Source: Massilia violaceinigra (GTDB lineage Bacteria; Pseudomonadota; Gammaproteobacteria; Burkholderiales; Burkholderiaceae_D). From it: DNA of 64,000 nucleotides. Each line of letters opens with the position of its first letter. Within the stretch, counting starts at the first letter, position 1. The translations under genes were made by a program, and so were the position numbers. The DNA lies in assembly GCF_002752675.1 (NCBI RefSeq), contig NZ_CP024608.1:3720001-3784000 (forward strand), read 5' to 3'. Positions 41,493 through 49,851 of this stretch are shown here, piece after piece. Under the pieces are notes generated by a model that was not told the origin of the DNA, did not search any database, and worked only from the letters and a program-made list of their open reading frames with translations.

Positions 41493-44087
41493 ATGGAAAA
41501 GCTGGCCATGGAAGATTTTGCTTTTGTTTCACCGCTCACCCCGCGCTCAACAGGCGATCCCCGCGTTGCGCCGGTCGATACGGTCGCGCTACCCGAACTT
41601 CAGACTTTTCTGGAGTGCGTAACGATCGCTTATGGGGTAACGGCGGCCTGGGTCGCCTTTTCTGACGGAACGCCACCCTGTTTCGCTGCGCCTTTAGATA
41701 CTGCCACAGTTGCTGTGCTGACGAGCGACGTGGCGTTGCTTTCCCATGCGTGCAGCAGTGAATCACAACTAGTCGTTGCCGATGTCACGTACGATCCGCG
41801 TTTTCCGGCCGCTGCTTGGGCCACTGCATCAATCGGAATACGTTTTTTCGCTAGCACGCCGATATTGCTGGAACATGGAAAGCGCGTGGGGACGCTGTGT
41901 GTTGCTGCCCCATTGCCGCGCTCTCTTGACGCTGCCGAGACCGGCAAGCTTGGGGCGCTGGCGGCAACAGTGGCAAGAATAATAGAGGGGGCACGCACGA
42001 AGCATCGGGACGATGCCGTGCAGACTGAACTGCACCGCACGAAAGCGCTTCTGGACCGCACCGGAACAATGGCCGGGGTAGGGGGATGGGAAGTCGATTT
42101 GGTGGCAAATACGATTTTTTGGTCCGATGAAACATGCCGCATCCACGGGGTTCCGACTGGATATCTACCGAAGATGAGCGAAGCAATCGGGTTTTACCAG
42201 CCGCATGTTCGCCCTGTCATAGAAGGGGCCATCGCCCTGGCTACTGCGACAGGCGAGCGTTGGGACCTTACGCTGCCGTTTGTTCAAAAGAATGGCACGC
42301 AAATCTGGGTCCGTGCAGTAGGAACTGCCGAGTTTGATGTGGGCAAACCTGTACGCCTAGTTGGAGCATTTCAAGATATTACTGAACGACATCTCGCAGA
42401 GGTAGCGCTTACGATCAGTGAGTCGCAATTTCGTGCGTCCTTCGAGGCGGCTTCGCATGGCATCGCGCTGGTATCGACCACCGGAAAATTTTTGAAGGTC
42501 AATCAGTCACTCTGCAACATGTATGGCTACAACGAAGCGGAACTACTCGACATTGACTTTCAAACGCTCACGCATCCAGATGACCTAGCCCTTGACCTGC
42601 ATCACGTAGATGAACTGCTCCGTGGCGCGATCGACACATACGAGATGGAAAAGCGCTATTTCAACAAAGACGGCAGGACCATCTGGGCGCAGCTTAGTGT
42701 GTCATTGGTGCGATCACCTGACGGCGCGCCCGTGCATTTTGTATCCCAGATTCAGGATTTCACGGAAATGAAAAATTTGACCGTGCGCTTGCAGACCTTA
42801 CTTGATACCGCGAGCGATGGGATTCACATTCTTGACCGTGATGGAAATGTAAAGCAGTTTAGTCAGTCGTTCGCGGTGTTGCTTGGCTATACAGCGGAAG
42901 AAGCATCGCGGCTGAATGTGCGCGATTGGGATGCTATGTTTGAGCGTGAGGAAATTAGTCCGGAAATCTGCCGCTTGATGACGCAGCCGCGCGCTTTTGA
43001 GACACAGTTCCGTCGCAAGGATGGCGTGATATTGCATGTAGAGATCAATGCAAAAGGGGTGGTGCTTGACGGGATCGAATTCCTCTATGTATCTGCGCGC
43101 GACATCACAGAGCGCAAACAGCACGAGCGGTCCTTAGAGCAAGGACGATTGTTTACCAAAGATATTCTCGACTCAGTCCCCAGCGAGATCGCGGTGTTAG
43201 ATCAGCGGGGGGTCATCGTGGCGACCAACGAAGCATGGCGTCAATTTGCCCTCGGCAACGGCGGCTGTATCGATAGCGCTAGTAGCAGTAACGTCGATGT
43301 GGGCGCCAATTACCTTGCTGTCTTGCCCGACTTGCCGGCAGAGTCAACTGACGTAGACATTCGCGAAGGGATCGAGTCGGTAATCAACGGGGAGCGGCCC
43401 AGTTTCAGTTGCGAATACCCTTGCCATTCGCCGGAGAAGCATCGTTGGTTTCTCATGACCGTGACACCGATGCACACCGGTGAGCATGGCGCGGTAGTTG
43501 TCCATTCCGACATCACCGCGCGGAAAGACGCAGAAACGCTGATGTACAACTACGCCTTCTACGACAGCTTGACGATGCTCGCCAACAGGCGCCTGTTGCA
43601 AGAACGGCTTAACATGATGATCGCCGGAAATGAACGCGATGGCACTTACGGGGCTTTGCTAGTCATTGACCTGGACAATTTTAAACCGCTCAATGATCAG
43701 TACGGCCACGCGGTGGGCGATCTTCTACTGCAGGAAGTCGCCAAGCGTTTAAAGGTAAGTGTACGACAGGTTGACACAGTGGCCCGAATTGGTGGCGATG
43801 AGTTCGTCGTTGCCTTGGGCGCCTTAAATGGAAGCCAGGTAGAGGCGCGTCGAGCGGCCATGGTGATCGCCGAAAAAGTACGGGCTGGTCTTTCCGAAAA
43901 GTATAACTTTACCGTGCACAAGGGTGCAGGTGCATTACCTATTTCCCACTGCTGTACGGCGAGCATCGGCGTGGCACTTTTTTCGCCGCAAGGATCTGAC
44001 CAGACCGAGATATTTCGGCGCGCCGATGCCGCCATGTACCAGGCAAAGCACAGCGGTCGCGATGTTGTTCGGTTTAGCGCCGACTGA
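41493..44087 (+). CDS. GAF-PAS(x4)-GGDEF diguanylate cyclase
   Basis: 864 residues, no membrane segment. A GAF-like domain occupies about 33-170, followed by four PAS units (about 190-310, 315-430, 430-545 and 555-690, each ending in a PAC such as QDITERHLAEVAL or RDITERKQHERSLE). The GGDEF domain (about 705-864) has the intact active site RIGGDEFVVAL and LVIDLDNFKPLND. It should synthesise cyclic di-GMP in response to a cytoplasmic cue. No RxxD inhibitory site was obvious. Codon thirds are less GC-rich than in neighbours, consistent with acquisition. An alternative start is 41508. It lies upstream of the BLUF gene. Confidence 0.92.
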   Translation: MEKLAMEDFAFVSPLTPRSTGDPRVAPVDTVALPELQTFLECVTIAYGVTAAWVAFSDGTPPCFAAPLDTATVAVLTSDVALLSHACSSESQLVVADVTYDPRFPAAAWATASIGIRFFASTPILLEHGKRVGTLCVAAPLPRSLDAAETGKLGALAATVARIIEGARTKHRDDAVQTELHRTKALLDRTGTMAGVGGWEVDLVANTIFWSDETCRIHGVPTGYLPKMSEAIGFYQPHVRPVIEGAIALATATGERWDLTLPFVQKNGTQIWVRAVGTAEFDVGKPVRLVGAFQDITERHLAEVALTISESQFRASFEAASHGIALVSTTGKFLKVNQSLCNMYGYNEAELLDIDFQTLTHPDDLALDLHHVDELLRGAIDTYEMEKRYFNKDGRTIWAQLSVSLVRSPDGAPVHFVSQIQDFTEMKNLTVRLQTLLDTASDGIHILDRDGNVKQFSQSFAVLLGYTAEEASRLNVRDWDAMFEREEISPEICRLMTQPRAFETQFRRKDGVILHVEINAKGVVLDGIEFLYVSARDITERKQHERSLEQGRLFTKDILDSVPSEIAVLDQRGVIVATNEAWRQFALGNGGCIDSASSSNVDVGANYLAVLPDLPAESTDVDIREGIESVINGERPSFSCEYPCHSPEKHRWFLMTVTPMHTGEHGAVVVHSDITARKDAETLMYNYAFYDSLTMLANRRLLQERLNMMIAGNERDGTYGALLVIDLDNFKPLNDQYGHAVGDLLLQEVAKRLKVSVRQVDTVARIGGDEFVVALGALNGSQVEARRAAMVIAEKVRAGLSEKYNFTVHKGAGALPISHCCTASIGVALFSPQGSDQTEIFRRADAAMYQAKHSGRDVVRFSAD

Positions 44088-44343
44088 CCACGCTGGCTGC
44101 TTGAAAGGGGGCAGTTCCGCCATTCCTGCCACGACCTTGGCCGATTGCCGGAACTGATCAGATCCAATCGGATTTTGTAAGAAAAACCGAGAAAGGCGGG
44201 AACGTAGCGTATTCAATCCGCGAGCGCTTTGAAAAAATGCAAATTTACTTTAATTATTTCCACGAGGAGCTATTTGTCCTAGGCAACATATCCACTACGT
44301 GTCCGAACTGACCAATTTCCCCGCAACGAAAAGGATGATTTAA

Positions 44344-44757
44344 ATGTCAATTAATCAACTTGTATACATAAGTCAAGCAGTACGTAAGATGTCTCCGGAA
44401 GATCTTGCCGCGATCCAAGAAACGGCAAAAAAAAACAACGGACCACTCGACGTAACCGGCAGTTTGTTCGATAACGGCGGTTGGTTCTTGCAAGTACTGG
44501 AAGGTCCAGCATCGACGCTCGATAAGCTCTATAAAAAAATCGAACTCGATCCCCGGCACAAGAATTCTCGGATACTTTACAACGAACCAGCAAACTTCCG
44601 TACGTTTCCGCGCTGGAGCATGAATATGACTAACTTGAACGACAGGCAAGCAGACAAATACGATGAACTTGTTGAAGTCCTCGACGCAGCTCAAGCAAAC
44701 CGCAAGATTGGATCGACATCCCCGGCAGTGGCATTACTGAAGATTTTCAAAAACTAA
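44344..44757 (+). CDS. BLUF-domain blue-light photoreceptor
   Basis: 137 residues. FAD-binding BLUF domain with Y8 (LVYIS), N31/N32, Q50 (FLQVLEG), W91 and M93 (RWSMNM), the residues of the light-driven hydrogen-bond switch. A helical cap of about 40 residues (DRQADKYDELVEVLDAAQAN) completes a short stand-alone BLUF protein, so output must be through a partner protein. AAGGATG precedes the ATG. The neighbouring diguanylate cyclase is an obvious partner candidate by position only. Base composition is low-GC like its neighbour. Confidence 0.95.
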   Translation: MSINQLVYISQAVRKMSPEDLAAIQETAKKNNGPLDVTGSLFDNGGWFLQVLEGPASTLDKLYKKIELDPRHKNSRILYNEPANFRTFPRWSMNMTNLNDRQADKYDELVEVLDAAQANRKIGSTSPAVALLKIFKN

Positions 44758-45042
44758 AAGACGCGGGCTTGGTTGAGGATTTTGAACAACCGCTCGTGGC
44801 CGATGTCTGCCGGCCGACCTATCCCCAATCGATTGTACTCGACGGGGATAGGATCGCCACCTTAGGAACGCGTCCGTACTCCGGCTACGTTAGCTGCGCG
44901 TTATGTGGAGCGAATTTGCACCGGTGGCAAGCCGGACCGGGCTGGGATCGCGCAACAGCGCCAGCTCTTTCCATAACTATATGCTTTCCATAAGAACGGT
45001 TATGCTCAGCTGAACACAACCGTTCTGTTGCAATTGGAACCC
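44758..45042. other. Gene-free low-GC stretch between BLUF gene and pseudogene
   Basis: About 285 bases. A 74-codon frame at 44769 has no recognisable family or ribosome site and is not called. The right end contains the inverted repeat at 44993-45026 and then the truncated glycohydrolase. Confidence 0.5.
44993..45026. repeat. Perfect 9-bp inverted repeat at the island's right edge
   Basis: AGAACGGTT (44993-45001) and AACCGTTCT (45018-45026) with a 16-base centre. It could be a terminator-like hairpin without T tract, an operator, or a remnant of an element end. Confidence 0.55.
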
Positions 45043-45698
45043 ATGTCCTTATACATTAGTCAGCCAAGCCTATCACGCAGGGTGCGCAGCGTCTCGGTGG
45101 CGGCAAACTATCCCCAGGCCGGCTACGGCAAGCTGTTCGCCGCCTGGGCGCTGGGATCGTCCCCGGAAGAGCTGGTGTGAGCTGGGGTAACGGCGCGCTG
45201 ATGCGCCTCGGCCCGGTCGCCGCGCTCGCCCCAAGCCTGGACGGGGCACGCCACGTGGCGGCGGACATCACGCGCTCCACGCACGGCCATCCAAGCGCGA
45301 TGCAGGCGGCCGACACCTACGTGCAATTACATTGGGCAGCGCTGCACGGCGCCAGCAAGGCGGCGTTGCTGGCGTCATGGAAAGCGGGCGGCGGCAGCCT
45401 GCACGCGGTCGAGGCCAATCGCCAGGCCGGTTCCCCGATGCGGGTGCGCGCCGACGATACGCTGGAGGACGTGATGAGATGCCTGGCGGAAAGCGACGAC
45501 GTCGATTCGCTGCTGGCCGCCTGCCTGTATCACGGCGGCGACAGCGACACCATTGCCGCGACCGCCTGCGTGCTTGGAGAGGCGCTCTGGGGCGTGCCGC
45601 AAGTGCGGGTGGCTGCCATCGCCCCCTTCCTGGACGAGCGGGTAAGGGCGGCCATGGAGCAGCTCGACGGCGCCATCGACCGCCTGAAGCGCGCCTAG
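45043..45698 (+). pseudogene. ADP-ribosylglycohydrolase (DraG-like), truncated and frameshifted
   Basis: Two frames give one protein. 45043-45180 reads ...VAANYPQAGYGKLFAAWALG and stops at TGA 45178; from 45177 a different frame continues SWGNGALMRLGPVAALAPSL ... GGDSDTIAATACVLGEALWG to 45698. Together they match the middle and end of ADP-ribosylglycohydrolases, including the C-terminal metal-binding GGDSDT. The N-terminal third, with the first metal ligands, is missing; sequence before 45043 is of different character. In intact form the enzyme removes ADP-ribose from protein side chains. A shorter protein from GTG 45177 could still be made but would be inactive. Confidence 0.75.
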
Positions 45699-45735
45699 CG
45701 CTGCGAGACGGCGTTTGCGGCGACCGTCGCAGACG

Positions 45736-46569
45736 TCAGAGCGCGTCCAGCGCCGCGGCGATACGCGAAATGCCGTCCAGCGCGCCAAGCGCAATGCCGA
45801 TATCGCGCGGCAAGCCGACGGCCGATTCGCCCGGATTGACCCGAATCAGCGGGCGCTGCTGGCTTTCGCCGAACACGCGCACCGATGGAATCCACGTGCC
45901 GGCGCCAATTTCGATGATCACCGCCTGGCGCTGGCGCGCCAGCCAGACCTTCAGGCGGTGCTCCTGCTGGTCGGCATACACCGAATCCCACAGCCGGTCG
46001 CCAAACATCAGGATGTTCGGGCGTGCGATGTCGCCGCAGCGGGGACAGCGTGGAAGCGGGCAGGTCAGCAGGCACTGTTCTTCATCGACCACCGGCACGA
46101 ACGCTTGCGCGGACCAGGTCGGCTCGCCGCAGTCGCCCAGGCATTGCAGTTTCTCGATGCTGCCGTGGCATTCGACGACGCGCTCGTGCGCCATGCCGCT
46201 GCGCTGGAATTGTCCATCCACGTTGCTGGTGAAAACAAAGGCCCCGCCAGGCAGGCGCGCGGCGATCTTGTTCAGGAGGCCGAACCCCGCATGCGGCACC
46301 GTGCGCCGGTACAGCTGCAGGCGGTGTCCGTAAAATCCCCAGGCCAGCTCGGGACGTTCGCGAAAGGCGCGGGGATTGGCGATCTCTGTGAACCGCAAGC
46401 CGTGCGTGCCCAGGGCCGGGTAGGCGCGCCAGAAGCCCTGGTCGCCGCGGAAGTCGGGCAGGCCGGAATCGATGCCCATGCCGGCGCCGGCCGTGATCAC
46501 CAGACCATCGGCCTGGGCGATGAGGGCGGCCGCGTCGGCGCAAGCCTGGTCGGGAGAGGTGTTCGTCAT
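45736..46569 (-). CDS. SIR2-family NAD-dependent deacylase
   Basis: 277 residues. Rossmann motif TAGAGMGIDSGLPDFRG (about 26-42), SNVDGQFQRSG in place of the usual TQNID-LH-AG, and catalytic His H135 (VVECHGS). A zinc site is formed by C143, C147, C175 and C178. IIEIGAGTWIPSVR and LIRVNPGE follow the late NAD loops. It should remove acyl groups, or transfer ADP-ribose, using NAD in the cytoplasm. The changed central motif sets it apart from CobB. The ATG at 46569 was preferred over a TTG five codons earlier. It is convergent with the glycohydrolase pseudogene; both act on NAD/ADP-ribose chemistry. Confidence 0.88.
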   Translation of the reverse strand: MTNTSPDQACADAAALIAQADGLVITAGAGMGIDSGLPDFRGDQGFWRAYPALGTHGLRFTEIANPRAFRERPELAWGFYGHRLQLYRRTVPHAGFGLLNKIAARLPGGAFVFTSNVDGQFQRSGMAHERVVECHGSIEKLQCLGDCGEPTWSAQAFVPVVDEEQCLLTCPLPRCPRCGDIARPNILMFGDRLWDSVYADQQEHRLKVWLARQRQAVIIEIGAGTWIPSVRVFGESQQRPLIRVNPGESAVGLPRDIGIALGALDGISRIAAALDAL

Positions 46570-46789
46570 ACGGACATTCTTCAAAAAATGGATAGCCCGT
46601 CATTCTACGGCGTTTGTCCGAACGTGCCTTCCGGCACCAACTTCCCTGGCAATTGCAATGCTCAACCGCAAAATTTATTTGAGGAAAATGGAGACTTATT
46701 TGATATTGGTCTAGGCATTTATTGAACCAATCAGAACGTCAGGTATACGGCTCTGTAACACTGAAATCTCACGTCATGGGAGGTTCATC

Positions 46790-46972
46790 ATGTATTTCGA
46801 AATCTACCAACAAGCTTCGGAAAAAGTCCGTAAAGAATGGCGCTGGCGTTTGAGGGCTAAGAATCACGAGATCATCGCCAGTGGCGAGAGCTACAGCTCG
46901 CGCGCGAAGGTGCTGGCCGCGATTGAACTGATCAAGTCCGTCACCGCACGTACCAAGATCGTCGAGGGCTAA
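46790..46972 (+). CDS. YegP-family small protein (DUF1508, single repeat)
   Basis: 60 residues: MYFEIYQQASEKVRKEWRWR, LRAKNHEIIASGESYSS, KVLAAIELIKS. One DUF1508 unit; E. coli YegP carries two. The fold is a small beta-sheet/helix domain and the role is unknown. GGGAGG lies 9 bases before the ATG. A strong hairpin follows at 46991. Confidence 0.88.
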   Translation: MYFEIYQQASEKVRKEWRWRLRAKNHEIIASGESYSSRAKVLAAIELIKSVTARTKIVEG

Positions 46973-46990
46973 GTCGTTCCGCCCCCGCCG

Positions 46991-47015
46991 GACAAGCTGC
47001 CGCAGGCGGCTTGTC
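46991..47015 (+). terminator. Stem-loop between yegP-like and I78-like genes
   Basis: GACAAGCTGCC-GCA-GGCGGCTTGTC makes an 11-bp stem with one G-T pair and a 3-nt loop. There is no T tract after it, and the next gene's AAGGAGG follows 12 bases later. It may be a Rho-dependent or partial terminator, or an mRNA-stability hairpin. Confidence 0.5.
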
Positions 47016-47039
47016 CGGCGAGCATTCAAGGAGGTTATG

Positions 47040-47243
47040 ATGCAAAACAATTGCCGTACTTGGAATTTGACGAGTGACCTGCCCAGGTCGCTTCCGCTGA
47101 CGCTGCGCGACCTCACTGGCCGCCGTGTCCGCGTGGTGCCGTTCGGCGCACTCATCACCCAGGATTTCGTGGCCGGCCGGGTGACGATCTTCCTCAATCA
47201 AGCCGGCCTGGTCCGCGACGTTGTTGTGGAAAATTGCGGCTAA
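47040..47243 (+). CDS. Peptidase inhibitor I78-like small protein
   Basis: 67 residues. VRVVPFGALITQDFVAGRVT, then IFLNQAGLVRDVVVENCG, resembles the I78 inhibitor fold ending in a conserved Cys-Gly. Real I78 proteins are usually exported; no signal peptide is visible here, so the function may differ. AAGGAGG at 47028-47034 fits ATG 47040 better than the ATG at 47037. Confidence 0.65.
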   Translation: MQNNCRTWNLTSDLPRSLPLTLRDLTGRRVRVVPFGALITQDFVAGRVTIFLNQAGLVRDVVVENCG

Positions 47244-47295
47244 CCGCATGCCACGCCGCAAGGCTGGGGCGTCGCCCGGCGCCCCGTTGCTCCCT

Positions 47296-47742
47296 CTACT
47301 TGTTCAATATTTCCGGTCCCAGCTTGTCGAGCATGCTTTCCAGCTCTTCCCTGTTTGCCCGCGCAACCCCCTGCCGTTGCAACGCCTGGTCCACGTAGTA
47401 CCCCATCACGCTTAACTCTTCACTGGTGATCGCCATGCCACGGTGCGCCAGCGCCATCGAATCGCCCTCGTATTTGCATGGCCCCCCGGAGAGGGCGCAC
47501 ACATGTAAGACCACGCTGGCCTTGAGCCGCGGCAGATTGACGCCCTCGAACGTGCGTTTCGAGCGCGGGTCGACCGACACCTTCGAGACGAAATCGTCGA
47601 CCACCGCCGTCACGCCCGTCATGCCGCCCAAACGCACGAACAGGGAAGGCTTGGCCGGCGGCGCGGGCGTGGAGCAGGCGGTCGTGCCAGCGATGGCGAC
47701 CACGGCGAGCAGGGCGGCAGAAATGCGAATATGTAGATTCAT
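47296..47742 (-). CDS. Group 1 truncated haemoglobin with N-terminal export/lipoprotein signal
   Basis: 148 residues. The N-terminus is a hydrophobic signal (about 5-22) followed by C23, so it is probably a lipoprotein; the lipobox (TTAC) is imperfect. From residue 34 it follows the truncated-globin pattern: LFVRLGGMTGVTAVVDDFV, then ALAHRGMAITSEELSVMG with H100 as proximal haem ligand. Globins of this class bind oxygen or NO. Export to the envelope is unusual for the family. Two cysteines (C82, C89) could pair in the periplasm. It is divergent from a small gene at 47881. Confidence 0.82.
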   Translation of the reverse strand: MNLHIRISAALLAVVAIAGTTACSTPAPPAKPSLFVRLGGMTGVTAVVDDFVSKVSVDPRSKRTFEGVNLPRLKASVVLHVCALSGGPCKYEGDSMALAHRGMAITSEELSVMGYYVDQALQRQGVARANREELESMLDKLGPEILNK

Positions 47743-47880
47743 GGCGAGGGTTCCCAGTTGCTGTGAATGCTAACACTCAAGCCATGCAAGGGTGGTTCCG
47801 CTTCGATGGTGCGCGCGCGAACGCAAGCATTCGGCGCGGGGGCCTATACTCGCCGTTTTCCTACCGATAGTGAGAACACC

Positions 47881-48099
47881 ATGAGCGATTCCGAGGTCAA
47901 AGTCATGCTGAGCGAGATTACCAGTGGCGCAGGTGCGACCGTGCTCAATGCGCATCGCGCCGCGGTGACCATCGCGCAGTACATGCAATTGTGCGAAGGC
48001 TTGCGGGGAATTATTCCGGACGGCGAGGTCAGCCTGGTGGCGGCCAGGTTGACTGCGGGAATTATCTCGAACCCGAATTTCGCCTTGTCGACCGAGTAA
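47881..48099 (+). CDS. Small hypothetical protein
   Basis: 72 residues: MSDSEVKVMLSEITSGAGAT, NAHRAAVTIAQYMQLCEGLR, GEVSLVAARLTAGIISNP. Predominantly helical, cytoplasmic, no family recognised. Codon use is native, supporting a real gene. The open frame extends upstream to 47767, but the M at 47881 is the natural start. A small hairpin (TTGCCG-TTAC-CGGCAA, 48130-48145) lies downstream. Confidence 0.6.
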   Translation: MSDSEVKVMLSEITSGAGATVLNAHRAAVTIAQYMQLCEGLRGIIPDGEVSLVAARLTAGIISNPNFALSTE

Positions 48100-48187
48100 G
48101 CTGCACGGCGTCTTACCTCGACGCCGTCCTTGCCGTTACCGGCAAAGATGGCGGTAACGGGCTTGCCAGTCGCCCCAGTGGCTTGCG

Positions 48188-49285
48188 TCAACGGCGTTGC
48201 GCCCGGTGATGAATTTTTGCCGCCATCAGACTGCATACCGCCTCCACCACGACTTTCGGGGCCACCTTGTCCAGGCAGTCGTGATGCACTTGCGGGCACA
48301 CGCTCTTGTAGCAGAAGCGGCACGGCACATCATGGAACAGCAAGCGGCTTTCCACCTGCCACGGCGTGTGCTGCGGATTGGTCAGCGCATACAGCGTGGC
48401 CAGCGGCGTTCCCACGGCCGCGGCAATATGCGCCGGTCCCGTATTGTTCGACAATACAACCGTGGCCAGGCGGATCGCCGCCCCGAGCTGTCCCAGATCG
48501 AGCTGGCCGGCCAGCGAGTGCGTGCGCACGCCGCAAGTGCTGCGGATGCCATCGATCAATTCCGCCTCGTGCGCATCCCCGGTCAGCACGATCGGGCAGC
48601 CAGTACGCCTGGCCAGCGCGCGGATGACCTCGGCCCAGCGCGCCGGCGGATAGCGGCGCGAGGCCGCACTGGCACCCGGGTGCATGAGTACCCACGGCTG
48701 GCGCGGTTCAATGCCGCGTTCGCCCAGCATGTGCCGCACCGCCTCCACATCGTGCGCGCGCACGGCAAACTGCAGGCGCGCAGTGCTGTCGCCGCGGCAG
48801 CCGATGCTGGCCACCAGGTCGAGCTGGCGCTGCACTTCGTGCCGGATCACCGACTCGGGCTCCTTTTCCAGCACCCAGTGCGACAGCATGCGGTAGGGGT
48901 TTTCCCGGCAATGACCGAGGCGCAAGGGAATGCCCGCCATATAGCACATCAGGGCGGCCGGCAGCGCGCTCTGGCTGTAGGACGTGAAAATCACTGCCGC
49001 GTCGAAGCGGCGCTCGGCCAGACGCGCGATAAAGGCGCCGTCGCTCGACGGCGGATGGCCGCCGCCAGCCTTGATCCACGGCGCCGCATAGCCGATCACG
49101 GCGTCCACATCGTCGAGGTAGGGCGCCAGCGCCGCGCCGCTCCCCGAACTGAGCAGGGTGAGCACGCGGTCCGGCCGCGCCTGCTTGACGGCGCGGATCG
49201 CCGGCGTGCACATGAGCACGTCGCCCATCGCATCGAGGCGTACGCACAGGACGTTGCGCGCATCGGCCCAGTCCGGCGCGCTCAT
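48188..49285 (-). CDS. Glycosyltransferase family 9 (heptosyltransferase-like)
   Basis: 365 residues, GT-B fold. N-terminal VLCVRLDAMGDVLMCTPAIR matches the acceptor-side start of ADP-heptose:LPS heptosyltransferases. C-terminal VLMHPGASAASRRYPPARWA and VVLSNNTGPAHIAAAVGTPL form the donor site. It likely transfers a heptose or related sugar from ADP-heptose to a surface glycan. Its ATG overlaps the stop of the GmhB-like gene (ATGA). A Cys-rich end (CRFCYKSVCPQVHHDCLDKV) is a common GT9 feature. Confidence 0.92.
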   Translation of the reverse strand: MSAPDWADARNVLCVRLDAMGDVLMCTPAIRAVKQARPDRVLTLLSSGSGAALAPYLDDVDAVIGYAAPWIKAGGGHPPSSDGAFIARLAERRFDAAVIFTSYSQSALPAALMCYMAGIPLRLGHCRENPYRMLSHWVLEKEPESVIRHEVQRQLDLVASIGCRGDSTARLQFAVRAHDVEAVRHMLGERGIEPRQPWVLMHPGASAASRRYPPARWAEVIRALARRTGCPIVLTGDAHEAELIDGIRSTCGVRTHSLAGQLDLGQLGAAIRLATVVLSNNTGPAHIAAAVGTPLATLYALTNPQHTPWQVESRLLFHDVPCRFCYKSVCPQVHHDCLDKVAPKVVVEAVCSLMAAKIHHRAQRR

Positions 49286-49848
49286 CGGCGCGCCTCGTCA
49301 TCGTTGACGATCATGACGGCGGCCCCGTACAGATCGGTGGCGATGCAGGTGGGAACGCGGTGCGGGCCGAGCTGCCACTCGGTTTCGTTGCCCTTGTCGA
49401 TCAGCAGCGTGCGGCAGCCGGCGCGGTTGCCGGCCTCGACGTCATGGAGGATGTCGCCGACCATCCACGAGGCCCGCAGGTCGATGCCGTGTTCGCGCGC
49501 GGCGCGCAGCAGCATGCCGGGCATCGGCTTGCGGCAGGTGCACGGCAGCGCATACGCCTGCACCTTGCCGTCCGGATGGTGGGGGCAGTAGTAAAAGCCG
49601 TCCAGGCTGAGCTGCTCGCGGAACAGCAGGTCGGCCAGGCGCCGCTCGACGCAGTCCATCGCCGCTTCGTCGAAATAGCCGTGCGCGATGCCGTCCTGGT
49701 TGCTGATGATGAAGAAGCGGTAATCGCAGCGCGCCAGCAGGCGCAGGGCGGCGCCGGCGCCGCTGCACAGGGTGATGCGGCGCGGCTCGGCGTTGTAGGG
49801 CACGTCATCGACCAGGGTGCCATCCTTGTCCAGGAAAATCGCTTTCAT
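49282..49848 (-). CDS. HAD-IIIA phosphatase, GmhB-like (heptose bisphosphate phosphatase)
   Basis: 188 residues. HAD motif I FLDKDGTLVDD (nucleophile D7, acid D9), motif II SNQDG and late motif VGDILHDVEAG. The zinc loop CPHHPDG ... CTCRKPMPGM is typical of GmhB. It is predicted to dephosphorylate D-glycero-D-manno-heptose 1,7-bisphosphate, a step to ADP- or GDP-heptose. With the GT9 gene it makes heptose a probable component of the glycan built by this operon. It is 3 bases from the SDR stop. Confidence 0.9.
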   Translation of the reverse strand: MKAIFLDKDGTLVDDVPYNAEPRRITLCSGAGAALRLLARCDYRFFIISNQDGIAHGYFDEAAMDCVERRLADLLFREQLSLDGFYYCPHHPDGKVQAYALPCTCRKPMPGMLLRAAREHGIDLRASWMVGDILHDVEAGNRAGCRTLLIDKGNETEWQLGPHRVPTCIATDLYGAAVMIVNDDEARR

Positions 49849-49851
49849 GTT

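Noticed and set aside
44769..44993. 74-codon frame after the BLUF gene
   Set aside because: No ribosome site, no family, odd composition; left as non-coding.
40152..45040. Direct repeat of the tRNA-Pro 3' end as an att site
   Set aside because: I looked for a second copy of the T-arm/acceptor sequence and did not find a convincing one by eye; a computed search is needed.
45177..45698. Intact 173-residue gene starting at GTG
   Set aside because: The upstream frame continues the same family's sequence, and the N-terminal metal site is missing, so a pseudogene is the better reading.
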